Of a stretch of DNA of 64,000 bases, positions 16,438 to 25,462 are shown piece after piece. Each line of letters opens with the position of its first letter. Within the stretch, counting starts at the first letter, position 1. A model generated the notes under the pieces. It saw only the letters and a program-made list of their open reading frames with translations. It did no database searches and was not told where the DNA came from. Position numbers and translations under genes: made by a program. The stretch is from Trichomonas vaginalis G3 (lineage: Eukaryota > Parabasalia > Trichomonadida > Trichomonadidae), in NCBI RefSeq assembly GCF_026262505.1, contig NC_067204.1, positions 25,637,300 through 25,701,299 of the forward strand, read 5' to 3'.

Positions 16438-18071
16438 AAAGCTAAATAGGTTCGGGTCAGTATTTCCATCCTTGAACTTTCAATAGCTTCTTTATATCTG
16501 TCACTAAAGTCAACAGTATCTGGGAAACCACACTCTTCTTTAAGCATTTTTAAGAATTCTTGGTTTCCTTGTTCTCTACTTCTTTTATGTCCTTGCTCTG
16601 TTTGGTTGTTGCTGTGCAGGTTTTGAACTGTTGGTTGCTGTGCAGTGTTTTGAACTGTTGGTTGTGTGCAGTGTTTTGAACTGTTGTTGTGGTGCAGTGT
16701 TTTGAACTGTTGGTTGTTGTGCAGTGTTTTGAACTGTTGGTTGTTGGTTGGTTGTTGTGTTGGTTTTGGTGCATGCCTGTGTCTGTGTCCATGTGACGAT
16801 GTAAATGTTTTAGGTAGTCCTGGTGCAGGTGCTTCTCTTGGAGGGTTTGGTGGTATATAAGTTCCACTAGCTAGTATATAAGTTCCACCAGCTGGTATAT
16901 AAGTTCCACCAGCTGGCACATATGTTCCATCTGCAGCATAATGTCCTACCTGACTTTTCGTTTTTAAGAAAGCATTTACTAGGTCTGTTTTGGTCTGTTG
17001 TAACTCTTTTTCTTGACTTTTCACAACAGTTGCTCTAACGGCGTCATAGGCACTTTGAACTGCCTGTCTCGTTGCTGCATCTGTTATTTTCGTCATATTT
17101 TGTGCTACTTCTTTTAACTCTTTGTCGAAACCTTCAGACTTCAGTTTCTTTCCAGATGAGAAGTCGTTCACTTGTTTCACCTTACTATGAAGAGCTTCGA
17201 AGGCGTTCTTAAAGTCAGCATTTGTTAAAGCTTCATTTGAACTGTCTTCATCCGCTTGTATTTTTGTCCTTATTGACCCTATGAGTTGGGCTGCTTTAGC
17301 GTTGGCTTGGGCATCTAACCAGTCATTGTTAGCTTTTATATATTCTGCGCTTTTCATTGCCTTTTGCATGGCTGCGTCGTTATTTTTACTTTCTTGTGCT
17401 AAGTTTTCATACTGTACGGTTTGGTTCTGCAACTGTAAAAGTTTTTCTGCCTTTACATTTGCTTCAACTTCTTTTTTATACTCATCGCTATCCATATATG
17501 TCTTCAGGGCTTTTTGTTTTATTTCTTCATCTTTCAGTACTTTATATTGAGTAGTATGGTTTTTCAAATTTATGACATCTTGTTCCATTTTTGCTACTTC
17601 TGCTGCTTTTTCTGACACTTTTTTCGCATATTCCTCTGTACTTAGTTCTTTCAGTTGTTCTTCTTTCTTCTTTTTCTCTACGTTTAACTCATTGAGTTTC
17701 TTTGTGTGTCTGTCATATTCTAGTTTCTTTTCGTTTTCACTTATTTGCTTCTGTATGTCTATGTTTGACTTTTTGACATCTGTTATTTGATTTTTGAGTG
17801 AACTCAAATTCATTTGACTTTGAGGGTTATAGGCTGTTCCGTCTGCAGCTCCACCATAGCCTGCCATTTTCGCTAAAAGTGCCGCTCTTAAACCTCCACT
17901 CTGTGCACCAACAACTCGGTTTAAAAGCATAGGATTGCTTGACATTTGTTGCAACATAGTGGGGTCATTCAGCATTTGTTGTTGCAACTGTTGTTGTGGT
18001 GTCAGTTTTACTTTTGGATGTTTCAATGCTCCCTTCCTCTTACGTATATTCTTACGTAGCTTACGTGGCAT
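16368..18071 (-). CDS. Long coiled-coil structural-type Polinton protein, 567 aa
   Basis: Starts MPRKLRKNIRKRKGALKHPK, a strongly basic head suited to nucleic acid binding. Residues 30-80 are Gln/Met/Gly-rich; 85-350 form long charged coiled coils (LEYDRHTKKLNELNVEKKKK); about 385-410 repeat AGGTYIP three to four times; about 425-485 repeat NNQQFKTLH-type units encoded by 21-27-bp DNA repeats (16612-16745). The end is helical. Upstream lies an AAAACCGCTTTTTAACTTCAC sequence, a type-1 box and initiator. Divergent from the 18543 gene. Function unknown; a core, scaffold or fibre protein is plausible. Confidence 0.7.
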   Translation of the reverse strand: MPRKLRKNIRKRKGALKHPKVKLTPQQQLQQQMLNDPTMLQQMSSNPMLLNRVVGAQSGGLRAALLAKMAGYGGAADGTAYNPQSQMNLSSLKNQITDVKKSNIDIQKQISENEKKLEYDRHTKKLNELNVEKKKKEEQLKELSTEEYAKKVSEKAAEVAKMEQDVINLKNHTTQYKVLKDEEIKQKALKTYMDSDEYKKEVEANVKAEKLLQLQNQTVQYENLAQESKNNDAAMQKAMKSAEYIKANNDWLDAQANAKAAQLIGSIRTKIQADEDSSNEALTNADFKNAFEALHSKVKQVNDFSSGKKLKSEGFDKELKEVAQNMTKITDAATRQAVQSAYDAVRATVVKSQEKELQQTKTDLVNAFLKTKSQVGHYAADGTYVPAGGTYIPAGGTYILASGTYIPPNPPREAPAPGLPKTFTSSHGHRHRHAPKPTQQPTNNQQFKTLHNNQQFKTLHHNNSSKHCTQPTVQNTAQQPTVQNLHSNNQTEQGHKRSREQGNQEFLKMLKEECGFPDTVDFSDRYKEAIESSRMEILTRTYLALWLSTKTDIISNLENTSSLRDMI

Positions 18072-18542
18072 TTTAAGTGAAGTTAAAAAGCGGTTTTTGA
18101 CAGATGTATATATGACACTTTTTGTTCAGCACAAAAAACTACTCGGTCAAACTGTTGTCAGTTTTGTAAAATAACCGTCCTATCTCATTCTATAAGGGGA
18201 AAAGGCTTCTCAAAGTATACTTCCTTGGAACGCCCGTAACTTTTCCTGTAGCGACGATAGACCCTTACTTGTCCAGACAAAGCTGTACTATTTTGAGTGC
18301 TCTACAAAAAAGTCAACGGCGACGACTCTCAAAAACCGTTGTGTAAAAAGTTTTACCGTTAGACAAAAAAGTATATATAGAAAACAAAAAACGTTTATAG
18401 TTCATTCAATATTTGAGATAAACCGTTTTTCCAACGGTAACTATTAAATAAAATAAAAAAATAGTGGGGGTTACCGTTGACGAAAACGGTTTATTTTAAA
18501 CTTTTCTATGAGTAGTCCGAAAAAACAGTTCATTTTTGTCTA
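18072..18542. promoter_or_regulatory. Divergent control region rich in AACGG/CCGTT sites
   Basis: This 471-bp non-coding spacer separates divergent start codons. Seven AACGG or CCGTT sites lie between 18314 and 18490, several in the extended form (C/T)AACGG typical of Myb targets. Near the minus start there are AAAAACCGCTTTTT and AAAAAGTGTCATA; near the plus start GTTCATTTTTGTC gives a possible initiator. It is the longest spacer in this Polinton outside the cassette. Confidence 0.6.
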
Positions 18543-19685
18543 ATGGAAGACCACAGTAGTAGCATGACTGACAATTCTTTACAAAAGCTCTTTAAAGGTC
18601 AAACACTTATATCTTCATACTTTACTAGTATGTCCAAAGAGGTTACACAGGTTTCAGTCCAATCAGACTCCAATCAGACACAAATTGAAGCTCAAATTCA
18701 ACCAAAAGAAACTGCCGAAGTCGAACAAACTACAGAAGCTCAAGTTGTTTCAGTCCAATCAGACTCCAATCAGACACAAATTGAAGCTCAAATTCAACCA
18801 AAAGAAACTGCCGAAGTCGAACAAACTACAGAAGCTCAAGTTGTTTCAGTCCAATCAGACTCCAATCAGACACAAATTGAAGCTCAAGTTCAACTAAAAA
18901 CTTACACTCCTACAGAACCAGAAGGTGTCTTCTCATTCTCAACAACAGAAGCAAGATATAGAAGACTCATTGCAGATTATCCAAACAATTTGTCCTTAAC
19001 AGACAACAATGACTATGATAGATATTTCAAAAGTATAATAAAACCAGTCGAAACATTAGAAAACAAAGTTCAAAACCCGACAGTAATGGTTGACTTTTTC
19101 TTGTCGAATTTGCCTTATGTTTCAACTATGATATCTCTTCAAGCAATTGACGAATTCATTCTTTGCTGTGAACCAAACTTAAGAGAACAGCTATATGAAA
19201 CACTCAAAGACTTTCGCCCTTATCCTTTAACTTACAATTGGAAAGAAGATGAAAACAAACACGGTTCTTTCTCCTGGAATCTTTCCATTGTTGCTCCAGC
19301 TGGTGTAGCTGCACATCCATTCGAAATATATCCAAAATTGCATTACGAAAACAATATGCATATTATCACAACAGCCGCTTTAGATATTCCTGAACGGATA
19401 CCAGATGGAGAAGAAGTTTCAATAATATCTGTTCAAGCAAACCGAGTTGCAATGCCAGTTACAGTATGCAATTTCACTCACTCAAGCAGACAATTCTATC
19501 AAAATCTTGAGTTCGTTTTTACTGGCACAGCCAAAATGCTTCTCAAAAAACCAGAACAAACCAAAATAACCATCTTCTTATCTGGTTATTGTGAAGATGA
19601 AGACAATTCGGACGAAGAAGAAGAGGAGGAAACAAGCGAAGACTCAGACGATATCCAGTTCATTTCCATCCGTAAAAAACTTTAA
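18543..19685 (+). CDS. Putative nucleoplasmin-like acidic protein, 380 aa
   Basis: Residues 1-35 are polar; about 37-120 hold 2.5 copies of a 32-residue Gln/Glu/Ser repeat (SVQSDSNQTQIEAQIQPKET) encoded by a 96-bp tandem repeat. A middle domain (125-235) is unrecognised. From about 240 to 350, WNLSIVAPAG, MHIITTAALD, VAMPVTVCNF, LEFVFTG and ITIFLSGY follow the strand order of the nucleoplasmin/FKBP-NPL histone-chaperone fold, and an Asp/Glu-rich tail follows immediately as in those proteins. Such proteins bind histones. It is the last gene of the element, behind a Myb-site-rich promoter. The fold call is by eye and needs a profile test; the repeat and acidic tail are certain. Confidence 0.6.
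   Translation: MEDHSSSMTDNSLQKLFKGQTLISSYFTSMSKEVTQVSVQSDSNQTQIEAQIQPKETAEVEQTTEAQVVSVQSDSNQTQIEAQIQPKETAEVEQTTEAQVVSVQSDSNQTQIEAQVQLKTYTPTEPEGVFSFSTTEARYRRLIADYPNNLSLTDNNDYDRYFKSIIKPVETLENKVQNPTVMVDFFLSNLPYVSTMISLQAIDEFILCCEPNLREQLYETLKDFRPYPLTYNWKEDENKHGSFSWNLSIVAPAGVAAHPFEIYPKLHYENNMHIITTAALDIPERIPDGEEVSIISVQANRVAMPVTVCNFTHSSRQFYQNLEFVFTGTAKMLLKKPEQTKITIFLSGYCEDEDNSDEEEEEETSEDSDDIQFISIRKKL
18651..18893 (+). repeat. 96-bp in-frame tandem repeat
   Basis: Units start at 18651, 18747 and 18843 (GTTTCAGTCCAATCAGACTC and onward); the first two are nearly identical over 96 bp and the third is partial. The repeat keeps the reading frame. Confidence 0.9.
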
Positions 19686-19730
19686 ACAAACATTTCAGAA
19701 TAAAAACCTCATTTTATACTAAACATCTTC

Positions 19731-19766
19731 GGGGCTAGAGGGCACGAAGTGCCTGGAAGCCCCACT

Positions 19767-19797
<31 letters not shown>
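19731..19797. other. GC-rich hairpin plus 28-T run at Polinton right edge
   Basis: GGGGCT at 19731 pairs with AGCCCC at 19758-19763, enclosing a second stem GGCACGAAGTGCC. A 28-base T run (19770-19797) follows. Beyond it the sequence changes to ordinary AT-rich host spacer. This is taken as the element edge or the 3'-end signal of its last gene. Confidence 0.45.
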
Positions 19798-19801
<4 letters not shown>

Positions 19802-20754
19802 CTCTTGAAAAATCTTTAAATATAAGATGATTTTTGCTTATATTTTTTGATTTCTCGATAGCAATGCTAGGATATTACAATATTTCCATGTATTTTACTA
19901 GGTTGTAACTAGTTGGCATAAGAGTACATATATAGAATCGCTCCGACTATATATATATGTTTATTTAATATTACTGTTTATTTTACAGCTAAAGCTTAAA
20001 CTTATAGTGTATTTATTTTTTAACTGTCTGAATAATGGCAGATTATTTTAATATTTAACATTGATATTGAAATATGAAATAATGCATTTTTCCTTTTTAG
20101 CTAGAACACTTGTTTGGGCAATATTTTTCTTTTTTAAACACCAAAATCACATATTTCTCTTATATATATCTATTTTTAAATTATTTTGTTGATATTTTGA
20201 CAATTTGAGTTAAATATCGATTTAATTCTATTTTTATGGGTAAAATATATATGTATATATCATATTTCATTATTGGTTTGTTAATGCAATTCAATTCTTG
20301 GATTCTTGAGTTTTCATTTGAAAGTTCAACTACAAATAAACCTTTCACTGAATATAGGTACTAAAATTTCATTCTAGAATAGCCATTCTTATGGTTTTAT
20401 CAATATAAAACAACAATATATTTTTTATATATTCTACTTGCTAATTACTTTTCTAGTTTCAAGATAAAGTTACTTAATCTCCGATAAGATGCATGAGATG
20501 TGAATTGGAGATATCGAGCATGCATATTTCCGAATATACTACTATATTATGTACTATTGTGGAAAGAAATTAAACTTTGTAAACTGAATGAATTTCATAT
20601 AATGGTTGTCTGGCAGCTATGATTTCTCTTTTCGTATTTATTTTTCCCGAAAATCATTCAAGAATTAGGGGGCATTAACAACAATGATAAAAATGGCATT
20701 TTTCTTAATTTTTTTTGGAAAAAAATACATTTCATATTTATTTGTTCTTAATAT
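19798..20754. other. AT-rich host spacer, no gene seen
   Basis: Short A/T microsatellite-like runs (ATATATAT) and no open frame with coding composition. I see nothing functional here. Confidence 0.6.
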
Positions 20755-22008
20755 TGTTGTAAACAGAAATTCATCAAAAGTGACACCTCAGAAAAGCTAA
20801 AATATTGAATTTTTGGAACTTTTGATAGAGCACGTTTTTAAATATTAATTAAAGTAAATGTATATTTTGTAAAGATTCTTTTTAATAAAAAAATAAAATT
20901 TTGAAGAAGAACACAAAATCTTCTGAAAAATAATATCACATAAACTCATATTATTTTCTAATATATAACTATTTTATATAAAAATCAAATTCAATGATCT
21001 TAAAAGCGAAGGATAAACCTCAAAATTTACGAATATAATGAGTGGGAATATAATGCTTATCTATCATAAAACCATATGAAATATCAATTTTTGCTTTACG
21101 CCTAATTTTTGACGACAATTAGCAAAAAATGTTAAATGTTAACACTCAGTCCATTTGAATATGAAAAATAAAATTGACTTTGATTAAATGTTTTTATTTA
21201 TCATGCAATTCTTCTTGCGACCAAAGATTTGAATAAAAGTTCAAAAAATAAGATAGCTTAAAAAATAATATACGGTAGTGTTTACTAATAGATGAATAGT
21301 ATATAAATTCTATTAAAATGGATTTGATCCAAAAAAATATAAAACCAAAAATAATTGTTATAATTTAAATGAAGAAGTAATTTAAAACGATTTTATTTAT
21401 GATCAAATTTTATATATTTTTTTGGATCAAATCCATTTTAATAGAATTTATATACTATTCATCTATTAGTAAACACTACCGTATATTATTTCTTAAGCTA
21501 TCTTATTTTTTGAAATTTTATTCAAATCTTTGGTCGCAAGAAGAATTGCATGATAAATAAAAACATTTAATCAAAGTCAATTTTATTTTTCATATTCAAA
21601 TGGACTGAGTGTTAACATTTAACATTTTTTGCTAATTGTCGTCAAAAATTAGGCGCAAAGCAAAAATTGATATTTCATATGGTTTTATGATAGATAAGCA
21701 TTATATTCCCACTCATTATATTCGTAAATTTTGAGGTTTATCCTCCGCTTTTAAGATCATTGAATTTGATTTTTATATAAAATAGTTATATATTAGAAAA
21801 TAATATGAGTTTATGTGATATTATTTTTCAGAAGATTTCATTCTATATGCCTATGAAAAGTACTCTCAAAACTAACTTTTCCTAATTATAATTAAATCTA
21901 GAATATTGTATTATGCTTAGTATTATTTCATTTTTCTCATTCAATTTAGAATTTACAAATGTCAAAAAATTGAGAGCTGTCACTTTTGATGAATTTCTGT
22001 TTATTACA
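20755..22008. mobile_element. 1.25-kb palindromic DNA transposon, copy 1
   Basis: The element starts TGTTGTAAACAGAAATTCAT and ends ATGAATTTCTGTTTATTACA, imperfect inverted ends of about 30 bp. A 4-bp ATAT duplication flanks it (20751-20754, 22009-22012). Between about 20914 and 21840 the interior is a giant inverted repeat with arms of about 400-450 bp around a 93-bp centre (21331-21423). No protein is encoded, so it is non-autonomous (a large MITE). Copies 2 and 3 in this window are almost identical, suggesting recent spread. TGT...ACA ends with 4-bp duplication are compatible with rve-type transposases (Ginger-like), which is inference. Confidence 0.9.
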
Positions 22009-22908
22009 ATATAAATTAATAATATTAATTTACCTTACAAATGAGTTATGTAAAGTATTCAAATTTTAACTACAATTTTTATGCAGTCGAGCAACAGCAG
22101 ATGCGCTTTTGCTTGATTTTTATTATCACCAGTGCCGTCTATAGTAAATAGTTTATAAATAGAACAACTGCACTCTTAATTATCACCAAAATAAATCAAA
22201 GATTTTAAAAATTGATTGTAATTATAGTTAGATTAACCATCATCACTTGCAAACTGAACTAATTTACTACTTCTCCAATTAACACTCATGAACAATGTTT
22301 TTTTAAAAAAAATATAATTTTTTATTCTAAATTTTACATTAACATGTCATTTATTATGATCTCATAAAACATATCCATATATTATAGTTACAGTAATATT
22401 AAAATTTCAAATTTTGAATTAATTTGGTTATATTATGACCATTAAGCCAAGATCCCAACTTCCCAATGCTATCTATGAATTTCAACTCTATATGTAACTA
22501 ACACGTTATAAGTTTTGTTTATAAATATAAGGTGCATTTCAGTAAATTACTCTTTTATAATAGTTCTTTTATTACAGCTATAAAATCTATACTAAATCTA
22601 TATGTTTTTATACTAAATTTATTAATTGTAATACTAATTTTAATTGTTGCTGATCATATGCTAAATTTTATATGAAATCCTTAATTAGAAACTTGAGTTG
22701 AATATATATTATATGAAACAATCGGTGTTTAAAACAAAATACAGCTTGATTTATATAGTAATTTATGCTTTACATGTATTTTATATAAATTTTTATTGAA
22801 TTCAAATATTCAATAGTTTTTTTATGCTAGATTAGTTGTATTTATTTAAATATATTATATTGGCAACCTTTCTTTACCCTGTCCTAATAAACGCGTTTTG
22901 TAAAAAAA

Positions 22909-22985
22909 TATAGTGCATCAGTTTCGAACTAGCGTCCCCGGTACCCAATAGTAAGGGGTAATAACCATTCGACCATTTGCCACGT
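22909..22985 (-). ncRNA. tRNA-like relic with pol III box motifs
   Basis: On the minus strand TGGTCGAATGG fits the tRNA A box (TRGYNNARNGG) and AGTTCGAAACT approaches the B box, at tRNA-like spacing. ACCC...GGGT could form an anticodon-type stem, and a T7 tract follows the 3' side. Acceptor and D stems do not pair well, so this is not a working tRNA by eye; a tRNA-derived SINE or decayed tRNA is likelier. Confidence 0.35.
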
Positions 22986-23448
22986 AAAGCATCGCCGGAT
23001 TTTTTTGTATTTAATCACTCCCAAAACACTGTTTTGGCTTATTGGAAGCATATCAGACATAATCGCCATAATCAAAAAATCTATATACCCAATAAGTAAT
23101 AAATTTGTCGATATAGATTTTCCATAAAATTAGTTTTTAGTCTGATCTTAAAATAAATTTAATTTTTTATAAAAAAAATCACATTTAAAAGTACCTTTTT
23201 AGTAGCTCGAAATCCTGTTGGTGGATTTGGGGCGTACTTCAAAATTAGCTTTTCTTCTACATATGCAAGCTATATTTTAAATATGGGGCAAATCGGATCG
23301 GCGAAAGGAGTTTAGTTACCTTTGATTGCAAAAAAAATTATGATTTAATGCGATAATTCTATGCTGTTTGTAATATACTATTCATGTATATTCAGTATGA
23401 CTAATATTAATGCATCTTAATGGGGATAAAGAAATAATAGATAATTGA

Positions 23449-23676
23449 TTTTCACATATGATATATTTATTGTTGCCAATATAAATATTTTTGTAAGTAT
23501 TTTATATTGTTACTCTTATGATGCTTATTATAAAACTCAAGATAAAAAGATTTCAACAAATTTTCACATATGATATATTTATTGTTGCCAATATAAATAT
23601 TTTTGTAAGTATCTTATACTGTTACTCTTATGATGCTTATTATAAAACTCAAGATAAAAAGATTTCAACAAATTTC
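23449..23676. repeat. 112-bp tandem duplication
   Basis: Two adjacent copies start at 23449 and 23561 with TTTTCACATATGATATATTT and differ by only a few bases. It lies about 100 bases upstream of the S28e gene. Confidence 0.9.
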
Positions 23677-23776
23677 ATTATATCTCATTTTTATTAATGT
23701 GATTATTATTAGTAGTAGTAGTGTTTTATATTAGAACTCTTAAATACGATATTTGAATTTCAAGTGAAGTCACTTT

Positions 23777-23974
23777 GTTGAGGCGGCCTTTAAGTTAGCT
23801 GTTGTCAAGCAAGTTATTGGCCGCACAGGATCTCGTGGTGGTGTTACACAAGTTCGTGTCGAATTCCTCGATGACTCAAATCGCTCCCTTGTTCGCAATG
23901 TTAAGGGTGCCGTCCGCGAGGGCGATATCCTTTCACTTCTCGAAACAGAGCGTGAAGCACGCCGTCTTAGATAA
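23777..23974 (+). pseudogene. RPS28: Ribosomal protein S28e, coding region without ATG
   Basis: A 65-codon frame reads [20 protein letters not shown], then [20 protein letters not shown], then [20 protein letters not shown] and a stop: the full conserved body of eukaryotic S28e, a small-subunit protein near the mRNA exit. Codons are GC-richer than the surroundings, as in highly expressed genes. TCACTT at 23770-23775 matches the trichomonad initiator, yet the position where ATG is expected reads GTT, no in-frame ATG follows, and an in-frame TGA lies shortly upstream. No trichomonad splice acceptor is seen. It could be a recently lost copy, a non-AUG start or a sequence error. The gene body has no other defect. 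Confidence 0.85.
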
Positions 23975-25462
23975 ATTCTTATAAAGAATACTTGCTAGAA
24001 CTGATAAATATTATTACTCAAGCATAAATTTCTAATATCAAAAATAAAAATACATTAGGCTCGCACAGAAATTACTTACATGACATTCACATTACTATTT
24101 CTTTGATAGTCTTTCTTTTTTTTCCATCAATTTTTTTTTATTTTTGAGAAAAACGTTTTTTATATGTGTTAAATGTTTTCAATTAGTATTCCATCTAACT
24201 CATCTGGATAGAACACTGGGTGACATCTGAGTATTTTCGATATACGTTAATTATCTTGTTATTGATATAATTTGAAGCTAATTAGTTCAAAAGGCGCAGC
24301 TTAGAAAGCCATAACAGGCTAAAATAGATGCATCGATTCATTATAGCATGTGAAAATCCTTAGCAAATTATAAAATATTTGTGTTGCACATGTTTTTGAT
24401 GATTTTTCCTTATGAAGATAATTTATGTATCATGGATATCAAAATTTTTATATTAGATTTTCTACAGGCCTATCGAGTAAAAAGGTTACTGCTGAACATG
24501 CAAACGAAGCGAAAATTTGATAAATGTCATTGAATATTTCATTGCTATTATATGTGTAAAATGATGAGTTCGAATTAAAAATAATCTTGACTAATAACAG
24601 AAATTTTACAGAGTCTTATGTATTAGATGAATCTTATTCATATTTTCTCATATAAGGGACAGACTCCAGATTAAACAAGTGGTTTAATTCCGAATTTTGT
24701 ACACTGAAGATCTGTCCAACTCAACTTTATGTTATTTTATATGTGTTGATTAATAAAAAGTAAATGTTAACTATAACGTTAGATATTCTCACGACTTAAT
24801 AATATAATCGATCGTTTTTGAAAAAATTCAAAGTAGAGAAATGAATAAAAACCAAAGCGGCTGTTGTATACTTCAAATATTATGTGTGCTAATTAATTCG
24901 GATTGTTGCGAATCATGAATACTATATATTTTATGTGGATTCGGCTGAAATCTCGATTTATATATATTAAAATTCCATTATCATGCATTCATTACATTAT
25001 CTGATGCTAAGGAAGTTCTATGCACGCCCCTGACATATAGTTCATACAGAAGATTTGACAAAGATAAAAATACGACAATTAAACTCCTTATCTAAAGCAA
25101 AAAATGAAATGTTAGTTCAATAATATTCATTAAAGCAAGCTTAATGAACATAAAATTAATGTTGATCAGTTTATGAAATTGGAGTGAGAAAAAATCGATT
25201 GGTGAGAAAAAAAATTGAGAGGGTTGAAATTTTATGTATAAACATGAAATCAACACAAAACGAAACATCGTTAAACTAGGCATAAAATATAAAAAAATAA
25301 GATGATATGAACTTTTTCCGTTTTGATATATTTTTTTGAGAGATTTACAATTTTTATTAAATTAAGTCTTCAATTTTATTCAAAAATTAGAGTGAAATAT
25401 ATATCATAATAATAAGAAATCCAATTTCTAATTAAAGATACGTCAAAAGTAAATTGAGCGAA
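23975..25462. other. AT-rich host spacer, no gene seen
   Basis: No coding composition on either strand. A weak stem (GGACAGA...TCTGTCC) spans 24658-24719, not convincing as an RNA gene. Confidence 0.55.

Larger units (their letters stand above)
1..19797. mobile_element. Polinton/Maverick element, right-hand part
   Basis: About 23 tightly packed genes on both strands include a family-B DNA polymerase, packaging ATPase, SF3-type helicase and capsid-type genes, the standard Polinton (Maverick) set. Trichomonads are known to carry thousands of such ~20-kb elements. The left end and the integrase are not in the window. The right end is placed at a GC-rich hairpin followed by a 28-T run, which is an inference because the matching terminal repeat is not visible. 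The element is broken, with roughly fifteen visible breaks mostly in the helicase and capsid block, while polymerase, ATPase and many accessory genes remain open. This suggests a copy of young to intermediate age. Confidence 0.85.
22013..23776. other. AT-rich host spacer with repeat and tRNA-like relic
   Basis: Apart from a tRNA-like stretch (22909-22985) and a 112-bp tandem duplication (23449-23676), the spacer shows only AT-rich sequence without coding composition. Confidence 0.55.

Noticed and set aside
23690-23776. Spliced first exon supplying an ATG to the S28e gene
   Set aside because: No trichomonad-type branch/acceptor (ACTAACACACAG-like) is seen before the coding part.
24658-24719. 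Possible structured RNA stem (GGACAGA/TCTGTCC)
   Set aside because: Only seven pairs with a large AT-rich loop; no promoter or terminator signs.
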